64,000 nt of DNA, taken from Mycobacterium triplex (GTDB lineage Bacteria > Actinomycetota > Actinomycetes > Mycobacteriales > Mycobacteriaceae). The notes under the pieces were generated by a model that made no database searches, was not told where the DNA came from, and saw only the letters and a list, made by a program, of their open reading frames with translations. A program made the translations under genes and the position numbers. The DNA lies in NCBI RefSeq assembly GCF_000689255.1, contig NZ_HG964446.1:2572809-2636808 (forward strand), written 5' to 3'. Shown here piece after piece: positions 34,071-43,197 of the stretch; within the stretch, counting starts at the first letter, position 1; every line of letters starts with the position of its first letter.

Positions 34071-34496
34071 GTGAACACCGAAATCGCGGTCGCCGTCGCG
34101 GTCACCTTCGTCTGGCTTGGCATGGTGCTGGCCATCTCGTTTTTGGAAGCTCCGCTGAAATTCCGGGCGCCGAACGTCACGCTGCAGATCGGGCTTGGCA
34201 TCGGGCGGCTGGTCTTTCGCGCGCTCAACACCGTCGAGGTGGCGTTCGCCATCGTCATCCTGGCGGTCGTGGTGGACGGCCCGATGCCGACCCGGATCGC
34301 GATCCCGTTCGCCGTCGCGTTCGCGATGCTGGCCATCCAGCTGATCGCGGTGCGCCCGCGGCTGACCCGCCGCTCGGACCAGGTGCTCGCCGGGAGGGAG
34401 GGACCCCGCTCCCGCGCTCATTACGCCTACGTCGGTTTGGAGGTAGTCAAGGTCGCGGCATTGATCGTGGCGGGGATACTCCTATTGAGCGCATGA
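34071..34496 (+). CDS. Conserved membrane protein, about four helices
   Basis: This 141-residue hydrophobic protein has about four membrane helices and a short polar loop (RSDQVLAGREGPRSRAH) between the third and fourth. It starts with GTG 34071 behind GGAGG, two bases after the Fe-S regulator stop. I do not recognise a defined function. Its tight linkage with the ferredoxin and regulator genes suggests a role in the same redox response. Confidence 0.75.
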   Translation: MNTEIAVAVAVTFVWLGMVLAISFLEAPLKFRAPNVTLQIGLGIGRLVFRALNTVEVAFAIVILAVVVDGPMPTRIAIPFAVAFAMLAIQLIAVRPRLTRRSDQVLAGREGPRSRAHYAYVGLEVVKVAALIVAGILLLSA

Positions 34497-34539
34497 GACC
34501 TTGAAAGTCCACAGCAGCCCACACCGAGGGGATGAACCA

Positions 34540-34887
34540 ATGGAATCGATCTCGCTCACCAGCCTGGCCGCCGAAAAGCTGGCCGAAGCCAAGCAGTCGC
34601 ACAGCGGACGCGCCGCACACACCATCCACGGCGGCCACAGCCACGAACTCCGCCAGACCGTGCTGGCGCTGCTCGCCGACCACGACCTGTCCGAACACGA
34701 CAGCCCCGGCGAGGCGACGTTGCAGGTGCTGCAGGGTCATGTGCGCCTGACGGCCGGTGACGACTCCTGGGACGGCAAGAGCGGCGACTACGTGGCGATT
34801 CCACCGCGACGGCATGCCCTGCACGCGGTTGAGGATTCGGTGATCATCCTGACCGTGCTGAAGAGCCAGCCCGGCGCGGCGCACTAG
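34540..34887 (+). CDS. Cupin domain protein
   Basis: This 115-residue protein has a single cupin barrel, with QVLQGHVRLTAGDD and the late YVAIPPRRHALHAVEDS. Histidines in HSGRAAHTIHGGHSHELRQ may bind a metal. Small cupins of this kind act as sensors or minor enzymes. It lies three bases before the nitronate monooxygenase gene, so the two are likely co-transcribed. ATG 34540 was chosen; an upstream in-frame start at 34501 would add a non-conserved leader. Confidence 0.8.
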   Translation: MESISLTSLAAEKLAEAKQSHSGRAAHTIHGGHSHELRQTVLALLADHDLSEHDSPGEATLQVLQGHVRLTAGDDSWDGKSGDYVAIPPRRHALHAVEDSVIILTVLKSQPGAAH

Positions 34888-34890
34888 CCG

Positions 34891-35832
34891 ATGCTGTCCA
34901 CGCCCTGGTCGAGGGAGTTCGGCCTGCGGGTGCCGATCGTCAACGCCCCGATGGGCGGCGTCGCGGGCGGCCGGCTGGCCGCCGCCGTCAGCGCCGCCGG
35001 TGGTCTGGGCATGGTCGGCATGGGCAGCGTCGCGAACCGGGAGCTGCTGCAAACCCAGCTGCAACATGTCACCGGCAGGTTCGGAATCGGCCTGGTGGAC
35101 TGGGTGATGCGCACCGAGGAGGGCTTGCTGGAGGACGCCCTGGCCGCGCGGCCCGCCCTGCTGTCGGTCAGCTTCGGCACCGACTGGTCGTGGGTCGCAC
35201 AAGCGCATGACGCCGGAATTCCCGCTGTCACACAGGTTTACGACGCACTCGGAGCCCGTCGGGCCGCCGACGCGGGCGTCGACATCTTGGTCGCGCGCGG
35301 CGCCGAGGGCGGCGGGCACGGCGATACGAAGCTCGGCACGCTGCCGCTGCTCGACGACGTGCTGGACGCCGTCACCGTGCCGGTGCTCGCCGGGGGCGGC
35401 ATCGCCTCGCCGCGCAGCCTGGCCGCCGTGCTGGCGGCCGGGGCCAGCGGCGCCTGGGTGGGCACCCGGCTGGCGGCGTGCCCGGAGGCGCTGACCGGCG
35501 ACGCCAGCCGCCAGGCCCTGATCGCGGCCCGCTCCACCGACACCCGGGTCACCCGTGCCTTCGATGTCGCCAAGGGCCTGCCGTGGCCGTCGCGATTCCC
35601 GGCGCGAGTGCTGACCAACGACTTCGTCGCGCGCTGGACGGGCCACGAAGACGCACTCGATGCGCCGGCCTGCGACGAGCTGGCGGCCGCGATCGACGCC
35701 GACGACCGCCGGATCGCCCCGGTCGACGCAGGTCAGGGCGTCGGCATGATCCGCGACGACGCGTCGGTGGCCGAGGTCATCGACGCGATGTGCACCGGCG
35801 CGCAGCGGCTGCTGACCGGCTGGCGGGCGTAG
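34891..35832 (+). CDS. Nitronate monooxygenase family flavoprotein
   Basis: This 313-residue TIM-barrel flavoprotein belongs to the 2-nitropropane dioxygenase family: PIVNAPMGGVAGGRLAAAVS near the N-terminus, RGAEGGGHG (FMN phosphate site) and PVLAGGGIASPRS. The family oxidises nitronates such as propionate-3-nitronate, or works as an NADH:quinone reductase. It follows the cupin gene by three bases and begins with ATG 34891. The exact substrate is unknown. Confidence 0.85.
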   Translation: MLSTPWSREFGLRVPIVNAPMGGVAGGRLAAAVSAAGGLGMVGMGSVANRELLQTQLQHVTGRFGIGLVDWVMRTEEGLLEDALAARPALLSVSFGTDWSWVAQAHDAGIPAVTQVYDALGARRAADAGVDILVARGAEGGGHGDTKLGTLPLLDDVLDAVTVPVLAGGGIASPRSLAAVLAAGASGAWVGTRLAACPEALTGDASRQALIAARSTDTRVTRAFDVAKGLPWPSRFPARVLTNDFVARWTGHEDALDAPACDELAAAIDADDRRIAPVDAGQGVGMIRDDASVAEVIDAMCTGAQRLLTGWRA

Positions 35833-35835
35833 CGG

Positions 35836-36336
35836 TCAGACCGCACGCAGGTACCGCTGCGCGATGAGGCGCTGGCCGATCTTCACCACCGGTCCGCCGG
35901 CCCTGCTCCACCAGGTCGCCGGCCGGGAGAACGCCGACACCTCGGCGAGGACCGCATCGGTGGCCGGGTCCCGGCGCACGGCGAAGCGTTCCTCGCCGCA
36001 TTCCGGGTGGCCCGGCAGGGTGCCGTAGCCGAAGCCGCGGATGTCGGGCTCGTCGATCACATAGACGACGCGGCACGGCGCGGGCAGAAAACCCAGTCGC
36101 ACCACTACCACCGCGTCGAGCACGACCTCCTCGGAGGAGGCTTGCACCCGCAGGCCGGACCCGCGCTGCATACCCCAGCGCATCACGGCGTCGGCGGCCC
36201 GCTCGAATCGCTGCCGGCCCGTACCGATCCGGCGCTCGACGTGTTGGTGGTGATATCCCGCGGGCAGCTCGCCGGCGGCGGTCGCGCCCACCTCGGAGTA
36301 GGTCAGCGGAAGCTCCTCGAGCGCTGCCAGGTCCAC
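35836..36336 (-). CDS. DUF1990 family protein
   Basis: This 166-residue protein has the DUF1990 pattern LTYSEVGAT, GYHHQHVERRIG, and the late WWSRAGGPVVKIGQRLIAQRYL. Function unknown; the fold may be SRPBCC-like. GTG 36336 was chosen as the start because it begins the family domain; a much longer open frame continuing to 37749 is antisense to real genes and was rejected. It is convergent with the nitronate monooxygenase gene (3 bases apart) and divergent from the aldo/keto reductase gene. Confidence 0.75.
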   Translation of the reverse strand: MDLAALEELPLTYSEVGATAAGELPAGYHHQHVERRIGTGRQRFERAADAVMRWGMQRGSGLRVQASSEEVVLDAVVVVRLGFLPAPCRVVYVIDEPDIRGFGYGTLPGHPECGEERFAVRRDPATDAVLAEVSAFSRPATWWSRAGGPVVKIGQRLIAQRYLRAV

Positions 36337-36360
36337 CCGCCCGAGCGTACGGTCGTAAAG

Positions 36361-37236
36361 GTGACCGCACAAAACTCGAAAACTGTTGCAGAAGCATCCG
36401 GAACGTTCACCTTCGGCGGCGATTTGACCGTCAACCGCCTCGGGTTCGGGGCGATGCGCATCGTCGGTAAGGGGGTCTGGGGCCCGCCCGCCGATCGCGA
36501 CGAATGCGTCCGGGTGTTGCGCCGCGCCGTCGAACTGGGCGTGGACCTCATCGACACCGCGGACTCCTACGGCCCCTACATTTCCGAGGAGATCATCCGC
36601 GAGGCGCTGTACCCCTATGACGACCTGGTGATCGCGACCAAGGCCGGATTTTTGCGGACCGGTCCGGACGTCTGGATCGAGATGGGCTTTCCGGCCTACC
36701 TGCGCCAGGAAACCGAGATGAGCCTGCGCCGCCTGGGGGTGGAGACCATCGACCTGCTGCAGCTGCACCGCGTCGACCCCAAGTGGCCGCTGGCCGACCA
36801 GGTCGGCGAGCTGGCCAAGCTGAAGGACGAGGGCAAGATCCGCCACATCGGGCTGTCCGAGGTCAGCGTCGACCAGCTGAAGGAGGCCCAGCAGATCACG
36901 CCGATCGTGTCGGTGCAGAACATGTACAACCTGACCGTCCGCCGGGCCGAACCGCTGCTGGACTTCGCGACCGAACGCGGTGTCGGGTTCATCCCGTACT
37001 TCCCGCTGGCGGCCGGGCCGCTGGCCGCTGCGGACGGCCCGCTGAAACGCATCGCCGACGACCACCACGCGTCGCCGTCGCAGCTGGCGCTGGCCTGGCT
37101 GCTGAAGCGCTCGCCGGTGATGTTGCCGATCCCCGGGACGTCGAAGGTGTCGCACCTGGAGGAGAACGTGGCCGCGGCCGAGATCACGCTGTCCGACGAG
37201 GAGTTCGAGACCCTGGCGGCTGCTGGAGCGAAGTAA
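36361..37236 (+). CDS. Aldo/keto reductase
   Basis: This 291-residue NADPH-dependent reductase has the AKR tetrad: Asp and Tyr in LIDTADSYG, Lys in VIATKAGF and His in LLQLHRVD. NADPH-binding segments include LPIPGTSKVSHLEENV. It begins with GTG 36361. The substrate is an aldehyde or ketone that cannot be specified. It lies 24 bases before the thioesterase gene. Confidence 0.88.
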   Translation: MTAQNSKTVAEASGTFTFGGDLTVNRLGFGAMRIVGKGVWGPPADRDECVRVLRRAVELGVDLIDTADSYGPYISEEIIREALYPYDDLVIATKAGFLRTGPDVWIEMGFPAYLRQETEMSLRRLGVETIDLLQLHRVDPKWPLADQVGELAKLKDEGKIRHIGLSEVSVDQLKEAQQITPIVSVQNMYNLTVRRAEPLLDFATERGVGFIPYFPLAAGPLAAADGPLKRIADDHHASPSQLALAWLLKRSPVMLPIPGTSKVSHLEENVAAAEITLSDEEFETLAAAGAK

Positions 37237-37260
37237 TTCCGCACCCAATACGGTGTTCTG

Positions 37261-37884
37261 GTGGCCGGCGAGCGTCAGAAACACCCCGGCGGGGGATTCA
37301 ACCCACCCGAACCGACGACGAAGGGCGGGCCGGACTACGGCCGGTTCATCGACGCGGTGCGCAAGCTGCAGGACCACGCGCGGGCCGTCGATGCTCCCGA
37401 TCAGGTGATCAGCGAGGCCGCCGACACGCTGGAGAAGCTGTCCGTGCTGCTGAGCCCGTACGACGCGGACGAGTGGGCGTCGCCGTCGGGCCGCCGGATG
37501 GACCTGCCGATGCGCGGCAACATCCTGACGGTGCCGTTGTCGTCCCGCAAGACCGAGGACGGGCGGATCGAGGGCACCGCCCGTTTCGCCCGGTTTCACC
37601 TGGGCCGCAACGGCGCCGTGCACGGCGGGTCGTTGGGGATGCTGTTCGACACCGTGCTCGGCCTGACCGCGTCGGTGCTCACCGGTAGCCGCCGTCAGCG
37701 GACCGCATATCTGACGATCAACTACCGCAATATCGTCCCGATCGAACAAGAGCTGCAGTTCGACGCCGGCATCGACAGCGTGGACGGCCGCAAAATCTTC
37801 GTGTCGGGCAAGTTGACCGACGGCGACACGCTGCTGGCCGAAGCCGATGCGTTGTTCGTGAAACTCAAACCCGGCCAGCCGTAG
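37261..37884 (+). CDS. PaaI-like hotdog thioesterase
   Basis: This 207-residue protein has a single hotdog domain in its C-terminal half with the helix signature GAVHGGSLGMLFDTVLG, typical of PaaI-type acyl-CoA thioesterases, and an N-terminal extension of about 90 residues. It hydrolyses acyl- or aryl-CoA esters. It starts with GTG 37261 and is convergent with the alpha/beta hydrolase gene. Confidence 0.8.
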   Translation: MAGERQKHPGGGFNPPEPTTKGGPDYGRFIDAVRKLQDHARAVDAPDQVISEAADTLEKLSVLLSPYDADEWASPSGRRMDLPMRGNILTVPLSSRKTEDGRIEGTARFARFHLGRNGAVHGGSLGMLFDTVLGLTASVLTGSRRQRTAYLTINYRNIVPIEQELQFDAGIDSVDGRKIFVSGKLTDGDTLLAEADALFVKLKPGQP

Positions 37885-37885
37885 C

Positions 37886-38740
37886 TCAGGCGGCCCATTC
37901 GGTGGCGTCGAGGCCGGCGTATTGCCCGGCGTAGAACGTGGTCAGTTGCTCGAGAAGTTCGGGCGCGCCGCTCGTGATCGTTGGACCGTGGTCTTTGCCT
38001 GCCAATGCGTAAAAGGTGGCGCCGGGAATCAGGTCCGCCAGTTCGGCTGATTCTTCGAAACGAAAGGCGTCATCGGTGCCGGCGCAGATGAGCGTCGGAA
38101 TCGCGATCTGCGAAAGTTGGTGCTCATCGATGCCCGGATCCGATTGGCAGGAGCGCAGGTAGGCGGCGAGTGCCAGGGGATCGTGACCGGCCAACCGGTC
38201 GAGGTTCTTCGCGCTCAGGGCGAAGCCGTGTGCCTCTTGCCACCGGGCGAGGAAAGCAGGCATTCCGTCGGTCTCGAGGATGTCGATCGCGCCCCGGCAA
38301 AAGAACCTCTCCACGAGGTCGTGCTGGGCGTGGTGCGAAGATCCGACGACGACCAGCGAGCGAATCCGGTCCGGGTGCAGCACCGCCATCGCCAAACCGA
38401 TTCTGCCGCCCAGCGAGTACCCCATGTAGTGGGCGGACCGAACCCCGATTTCGTCCAGCACCGCGCAAATGTCGAGCGCGAGAAAACGCGTGTCGTAGAG
38501 CGCCGAAAAATGCGGCTTGCTGCTTTGTCCATGGCCCAGGACGTCGATGGTCACCACGTTGAAACGGCGGGTCAGCTGCTCGGTGTATCCGAAGCGCTCC
38601 CAAATGGCCCTGGATTGCATGGTTCCGTGGACCAGCACCAGCCAGTCCGAGCAGTCGGTGCACGGCCCGGGGCTGACCTGGTAGGCGATCGAGACTCCCT
38701 GTCGATGTTCGACAGACCTGGTGACGCCGGCTTTGCGCAT
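37886..38740 (-). CDS. Alpha/beta hydrolase
   Basis: This 284-residue serine hydrolase has nucleophile Ser109 in MGYSLGG, an early oxyanion segment LVLVHGTMQ, a later acid near CAGTDDAF and the catalytic His in GKDHGP. Family members include meta-cleavage product hydrolases and esterases. The start is ATG 38740 (MRKAGV). It is divergent from thrS across about 220 bases. Substrate unknown. Confidence 0.85.
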   Translation of the reverse strand: MRKAGVTRSVEHRQGVSIAYQVSPGPCTDCSDWLVLVHGTMQSRAIWERFGYTEQLTRRFNVVTIDVLGHGQSSKPHFSALYDTRFLALDICAVLDEIGVRSAHYMGYSLGGRIGLAMAVLHPDRIRSLVVVGSSHHAQHDLVERFFCRGAIDILETDGMPAFLARWQEAHGFALSAKNLDRLAGHDPLALAAYLRSCQSDPGIDEHQLSQIAIPTLICAGTDDAFRFEESAELADLIPGATFYALAGKDHGPTITSGAPELLEQLTTFYAGQYAGLDATEWAA

Positions 38741-38961
38741 GGCAATAAGGCTAGGAAGGCCGGGCCCGGCGAGGAATCCGCCGATGGGGTGGAATTTCGC
38801 AACCGATCGGGGGACAAGCCACGGCAACGCGGAGTGGCCGCGGGGGCTCGACGGGCTGGCCGTGGTGGCGTGACGGCTTGGGCCTGTCGGGGCGCACCCC
38901 GATAGCATGGCATCGATTAATCACCGATTAATTCCCTTACCGAACCTTGGAGACCACCCCG
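38741..38961. other. Divergent intergenic region, hydrolase/thrS
   Basis: These 221 bases separate the alpha/beta hydrolase (minus) from thrS (plus). No gene was identified. A GGAG at 38949-38952 serves the thrS ATG. I looked for T-box features (specifier loop, conserved T-box sequence) upstream of thrS and saw none. Confidence 0.35.
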
Positions 38962-41028
38962 ATGAGCGCCCCCGCAGAGTCCGTCCCGGCAGCCCCGATC
39001 CGGGTTCCTGCCGGGACTACCGCGGCCGCGGCGGTCGGGGAGGCGGGGTTGCCGCGCCGGGGTACGCCCGACGCGATCGTGGTGGTGCGCGACGCCGACG
39101 GCAAGCTGCGCGACCTGAGCTGGGTGCCCGACGCCGACACCGAGGTGGTCCCGGTCGCGGCCAACACCGACGAGGGCCGCAGCGTCATCCGGCATTCGGC
39201 CGCACACGTGCTGGCCCAGGCCGTTCAGAACCTGTTCCCGCAGGCCAAATTGGGCATCGGGCCGCCGATCACCGACGGCTTCTACTACGACTTCGACGTG
39301 GCGGAGCCGTTCACGCCCGAAGACCTGGAAAAGCTGGAAAAGCGGATGCGTCAGATCGTCAAGGAGGGCCAGCTGTTCGACCGGCGGGTCTACCAGTCCA
39401 AGGACGCCGCGCGCGCGGAACTGGCCGACGAGCCCTACAAGCTCGAACTCGTCGACGACAAATCGGGCGACCCCGACGTCATGGAGGTCGGCCCCCCTGG
39501 TTCAAATGACGAACTCACCGCCTACGACAACCTCAATCCCCGTACCCGCGAACGGGTCTGGGGTGATCTGTGCCGCGGGCCGCACATCCCGACCACCAAG
39601 CACATCCCGGCGTTCAAGCTCACCCGCAGCTCGGCCGCCTACTGGCGCGGCGACCAGAGCAACGCCAGCTTGCAACGCATCTACGGCACCGCCTGGGAGT
39701 CGCAGGAGGCGCTGGATGCGCACCTGGAGCTGCTCGAGGAGGCGCAGCGGCGCGACCATCGCAAGCTGGGTGTCGAGCTGGACCTGTTCAGCTTCCCCGA
39801 CGAAATCGGTTCCGGCCTGGCGGTTTTCCACCCCAAGGGCGGCATCATCCGCCGCGAGCTGGAGGAGTACTCGCGGCGCAAGCACATCGAGGCCGGGTAC
39901 GAGTTCGTCAACACCCCGCACATCACCAAGGAGCAGCTGTACATCACCTCGGGCCACCTGGAGTGGTACGCCGACGGCATGTACCCGCCGATGCACCTGG
40001 ACGCGGAGTTCAACGCGGACGGGACGGTGCGCAAGCCCGGGCAGGACTACTACCTCAAGCCGATGAACTGCCCGATGCACCACCTGATCTACCGGTCCCG
40101 CGGCCGCTCGTATCGCGAGCTTCCGTTGCGGCTCTTCGAGTTCGGCAGTGTGTACCGCTATGAGAAGTCGGGCGTGGTGCACGGGCTGACCCGGGTGCGG
40201 GGCATGACCCAGGACGACGCCCACATCTACTGCACGCGCGAGCAGATGCGCGACGAGCTGACCTCGCTGCTGCGCTTCGTGCTCGAGTTGCTGGCCGACT
40301 ACGGGCTCAACGACTTCTACCTGGAGCTGTCCACCAAGGACCCGGAGAAGTACTCCGGCTCCGACGAGATGTGGGACGAGGCCACCGAAGTCCTGCGCGA
40401 GGTGGCCGTGGCGTCCGGGTTGCATTTCGTTGCGGACCCCGGCGGCGCGGCGTTCTACGGCCCGAAGATCTCGGTGCAGGTCAAGGACGCGCTGGGGCGC
40501 AGCTGGCAGATGTCGACGATCCAGCTCGACTTCAACATGCCGGACCGATTCGAGCTGGAATACACCGCATCCGACGGCTCGCGGCAGCGGCCGGTGCTGA
40601 TCCACCGGGCGCTGTTCGGGTCCATCGAGCGGTTCTTCGGCATTCTCACCGAGCACTATGCCGGGGCCTTCCCGGCGTGGCTGGCGCCGGTCCAGGTGGT
40701 CGGGATCCCGGTCGCCGACGAGCACGCGAGCTACCTGGAAAACGTTGCCGCGCAACTGAGGTCGCGAGGTGTGCGGGTCGAGGTGGACACCAGCGACGAC
40801 CGGATGGCCAAGAAGATCGTGACCCACACCAACCAGAAGGTGCCGTTCATGTTGCTGGCCGGCGACCGGGACGTCGAGAACGGGGCGGTCAGTTTTCGCT
40901 TCGGCGACCGCAGCCAGATCAACGGCGTGCCGCTCGACGCCGCGATCGATACCATCGTCAAGTGGATAGCCGACCGCGAGAATGACGCTCCCACACAAGA
41001 ACTGGTGAAGGTTGCCGGCGGTGAGTGA
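38962..41028 (+). CDS. thrS: Threonyl-tRNA synthetase
   Basis: This 688-residue class II aminoacyl-tRNA synthetase has an N-terminal TGS-like and editing region ([12 protein letters not shown] with the HxxxH zinc editing site), the catalytic core with zinc ligands in PMNCPMHH and downstream (DDAH), and an anticodon-binding domain (about 590-688). It charges tRNA-Thr. ATG 38962 has a GGAG site; an upstream TTG at 38947 is possible. It leads the block thrS, Ap4A phosphorylase, pgsA, patA, pimA, known from M. tuberculosis. Confidence 0.97.
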   Translation: MSAPAESVPAAPIRVPAGTTAAAAVGEAGLPRRGTPDAIVVVRDADGKLRDLSWVPDADTEVVPVAANTDEGRSVIRHSAAHVLAQAVQNLFPQAKLGIGPPITDGFYYDFDVAEPFTPEDLEKLEKRMRQIVKEGQLFDRRVYQSKDAARAELADEPYKLELVDDKSGDPDVMEVGPPGSNDELTAYDNLNPRTRERVWGDLCRGPHIPTTKHIPAFKLTRSSAAYWRGDQSNASLQRIYGTAWESQEALDAHLELLEEAQRRDHRKLGVELDLFSFPDEIGSGLAVFHPKGGIIRRELEEYSRRKHIEAGYEFVNTPHITKEQLYITSGHLEWYADGMYPPMHLDAEFNADGTVRKPGQDYYLKPMNCPMHHLIYRSRGRSYRELPLRLFEFGSVYRYEKSGVVHGLTRVRGMTQDDAHIYCTREQMRDELTSLLRFVLELLADYGLNDFYLELSTKDPEKYSGSDEMWDEATEVLREVAVASGLHFVADPGGAAFYGPKISVQVKDALGRSWQMSTIQLDFNMPDRFELEYTASDGSRQRPVLIHRALFGSIERFFGILTEHYAGAFPAWLAPVQVVGIPVADEHASYLENVAAQLRSRGVRVEVDTSDDRMAKKIVTHTNQKVPFMLLAGDRDVENGAVSFRFGDRSQINGVPLDAAIDTIVKWIADRENDAPTQELVKVAGGE

Positions 41029-41581
41029 GCAGGACAGCGAGGACACGATTCTCGACCGGGGTGTCGGAGATCGCGATCACCTGCAGCGGTTGTGGACGCC
41101 GTACCGGATGACGTATCTGGCCGAGGCGCCGGCCAAGCGCGACAACGGCAAACCCGATGAGCCGTTCACCGACATCCCGCAACTGCCCGACGAAGAGGGC
41201 CTGGTGGTCGCGCGCGGTGAGCTCGTCTACGCCGTGCTCAACCTCTACCCGTACAACCCCGGGCACCTGATGGTGGTGCCCTACCGGCGGCTGTCCGAGA
41301 TCGAGGACCTGACCGACGCCGAGAGCGCGGAGCTGATGGCCTTCATCCAGAAGGCGATTCGGGTGATCAAGAATGTGTCGCGGCCGCACGGGTTCAACGT
41401 CGGCCTGAATCTGGGCACCTCGGCGGGCGGGTCGCTGGCCGAACACCTGCACGTGCACGTGGTGCCGCGCTGGGGTGGCGACGCGAACTTCATCACGATC
41501 GTCGGCGGCGCGAAAGTGATCCCGCAGTTGTTGCGCGAGACGCGCCAGTTGCTCGCGACGGAGTGGGCCAGACAGAAATGA
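41021..41581 (+). CDS. HIT domain protein, Ap4A phosphorylase (Rv2613c-like)
   Basis: This 186-residue HIT-family protein carries the triad [11 protein letters not shown] with H142, H144 and H146. The M. tuberculosis homologue in the same position is described as a diadenosine tetraphosphate phosphorylase. It degrades Ap4A, a by-product of tRNA synthetases, so its place after thrS is fitting. GTG 41021 overlaps the thrS stop by eight bases. Confidence 0.9.
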   Translation: MSEQDSEDTILDRGVGDRDHLQRLWTPYRMTYLAEAPAKRDNGKPDEPFTDIPQLPDEEGLVVARGELVYAVLNLYPYNPGHLMVVPYRRLSEIEDLTDAESAELMAFIQKAIRVIKNVSRPHGFNVGLNLGTSAGGSLAEHLHVHVVPRWGGDANFITIVGGAKVIPQLLRETRQLLATEWARQK

Positions 41582-41592
41582 GTCGCGCCGAC

Positions 41593-41629
41593 GACGATGC
41601 AGAGCGCAGCGATGCGCAGGAGCGGCGCC
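41593..41629. repeat. MIRU-like core, copy A
   Basis: The segment begins GACGATGCAGAGCGC and contains a purine-rich part that includes GGAG, just before the pgsA ATG at 41630. The opening 15 bases are identical to copy B at 51199. This matches the core I recall from mycobacterial interspersed repetitive units, which often bridge genes in operons. It supplies the pgsA ribosome-binding site. Confidence 0.5.
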
Positions 41630-42295
41630 ATGAGTAAGGCGCCCTTCCTGTCCCGGGCCGCGTTCGCCCGGCTCACGGCTCCGACAGCCAGGGTGCTGCT
41701 GCGAGTGGGCCTGACGCCGGACGCCGTCACGATCCTGGGCACCGTCGTGGCCGTGGCGGGGGCCCTGACGTTGTTCCCGATCGGCAAGCTGTTCGTCGGC
41801 ACGCTGGTGGTCTGGTTTTTCGTGCTCTTCGACATGGTCGACGGCGCGATGGCCCGCGAGCGCGGTGGCGGCACCCGATTCGGTGCGGTACTCGACGCGA
41901 CGTGCGACCGCGTCAGCGACGGCGCGGTGTTCAGCGGACTGCTGTGGTGGATTGTCTTTGGCCTGCATGACAAATCGCTGGCGGTGGCGACGCTGATCTG
42001 CCTGGTCACCTCGCAGGTGATCTCCTACATCAAGGCCCGGGCCGAGGCCAGCGGACTGCGCGGGGACGGCGGGATCATCGAACGACCGGAACGGCTGATC
42101 ATCGTGCTGGTCGGCGCGGGCCTGTCCGACCTGCCCGGTTATCCGTTGCCGTGGGCGCTGCCCGTGGCGATGTGGGTGCTGGCGGCGGCCAGCGTGGTCA
42201 CCTGCGTGCAGCGGTTGCGCGCGGTGCGGACCTCCCCCGGCGCGGCCGAACCCTTGCCGCCCAATCCGGGAAGCGGCGAAACGAGCGCGCCGTGA
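41630..42295 (+). CDS. pgsA: Phosphatidylinositol phosphate synthase
   Basis: This 221-residue CDP-alcohol phosphatidyltransferase has the full signature D68-x2-D71-G72-x2-A75-R76-x8-G85-x3-D89-x3-D93 and six predicted membrane helices. It joins CDP-diacylglycerol to inositol phosphate, the first committed step of phosphatidylinositol mannoside synthesis. It corresponds to the pgsA1 gene of M. tuberculosis. ATG 41630 lies behind GGAG. Its end overlaps the patA GTG (GTGA). Confidence 0.93.
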   Translation: MSKAPFLSRAAFARLTAPTARVLLRVGLTPDAVTILGTVVAVAGALTLFPIGKLFVGTLVVWFFVLFDMVDGAMARERGGGTRFGAVLDATCDRVSDGAVFSGLLWWIVFGLHDKSLAVATLICLVTSQVISYIKARAEASGLRGDGGIIERPERLIIVLVGAGLSDLPGYPLPWALPVAMWVLAAASVVTCVQRLRAVRTSPGAAEPLPPNPGSGETSAP

Positions 42296-43197
42296 TCTTG
42301 ACCCACACGGCAACCGACTGGGCCTATGCCGCCGGCTGGATGGCGGTGCGGGCGGTCCCAGAGTTCGCCGCGCGCAACGTATTCGACACCGGAGCCCGCT
42401 ACGCCGCCCGCAATGGCGGTCCCGAGCAGCTGCGCAAGAACCTGGCCCGGGTCATCGGTGTACCGCCGGCGCAGGTACCCGACGCCCTGATGCGGGCTTC
42501 GCTGGAATCCTATGGCCGCTACTGGCGGGAGGCGTTCCGGCTGCCGTCGATGGACCACCGGGTGCTGGCCCGGCGAATCGACGAGCTGTTCCTCGGCGCC
42601 GACAATCTCGACGCGGCCCTGGCCGCCGGCCGTGGCGCCGTGCTCGCACTGCCGCACAGCGGCAACTGGGACATGGCCGGGGTGTGGCTGGCGCAGACGC
42701 GCGGCACCTTCACCACGGTCGCCGAGCGGCTCAAACCCGAGTCGCTGTACCGCCGTTTCATCGCCTACCGCGAAAGCCTTGGCTTCGAAGTGCTTCCGCT
42801 GTCCGGCGGCGATCGGCCGCCGTTCGAGGTGTTGTGCGAGCGGCTGCGGGCCAACCGGGTGGTGTGCCTGATGGCCGAACGCGACCTCACCCGCACCGGT
42901 GTCGAGGTCGACTTCTTCGGCGAGCCCACCCGGCTGCCGGCCGGGCCGGCGAAGCTGGCGATCGAAACCGGGGCGGCGCTGTGCGCGGCGCACTGCTGGA
43001 ACGAGGGCGACGCCTGGCGGGTTCGTATCCAGCCGCCGCTGGACTGCTCCGGCGGGGACGTCAGGGCCATCACCCAGGCGCTGGCCGATCAATTCGCCGA
43101 GAACATCGCCGCCCACCCCGAGGATTGGCACATGCTGCAGCCGCAGTGGCTGGCCGATCTCTCCGACGACAGACGTGCCCGGCTGAAGGAAGCCTGA
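42292..43197 (+). CDS. patA: Phosphatidylinositol mannoside acyltransferase
   Basis: This 301-residue membrane-associated acyltransferase has the HX4D motif at H122 to D127 (HSGNWD) and the LpxL/HtrB-type core. It transfers palmitate to the mannose of PIM1/PIM2 on the cytosolic face. GTG 42292 overlaps pgsA, and its TGA overlaps the pimA ATG by one base. Confidence 0.93.
   Translation: MILTHTATDWAYAAGWMAVRAVPEFAARNVFDTGARYAARNGGPEQLRKNLARVIGVPPAQVPDALMRASLESYGRYWREAFRLPSMDHRVLARRIDELFLGADNLDAALAAGRGAVLALPHSGNWDMAGVWLAQTRGTFTTVAERLKPESLYRRFIAYRESLGFEVLPLSGGDRPPFEVLCERLRANRVVCLMAERDLTRTGVEVDFFGEPTRLPAGPAKLAIETGAALCAAHCWNEGDAWRVRIQPPLDCSGGDVRAITQALADQFAENIAAHPEDWHMLQPQWLADLSDDRRARLKEA

Noticed and set aside
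35836..37749. Long minus-strand frame of 637 codons
   Set aside because: Only its last 166 codons (35836-36336) form a recognisable DUF1990 protein; the rest is antisense to the aldo/keto reductase and thioesterase genes.
38741..38961. T-box riboswitch upstream of thrS
   Set aside because: No conserved T-box sequence, specifier loop or terminator/antiterminator pair was found.
39502..41046. 514-codon minus-strand frame opposite thrS
   Set aside because: It has no domain and is fully overlapped by thrS, whose motifs are clear.
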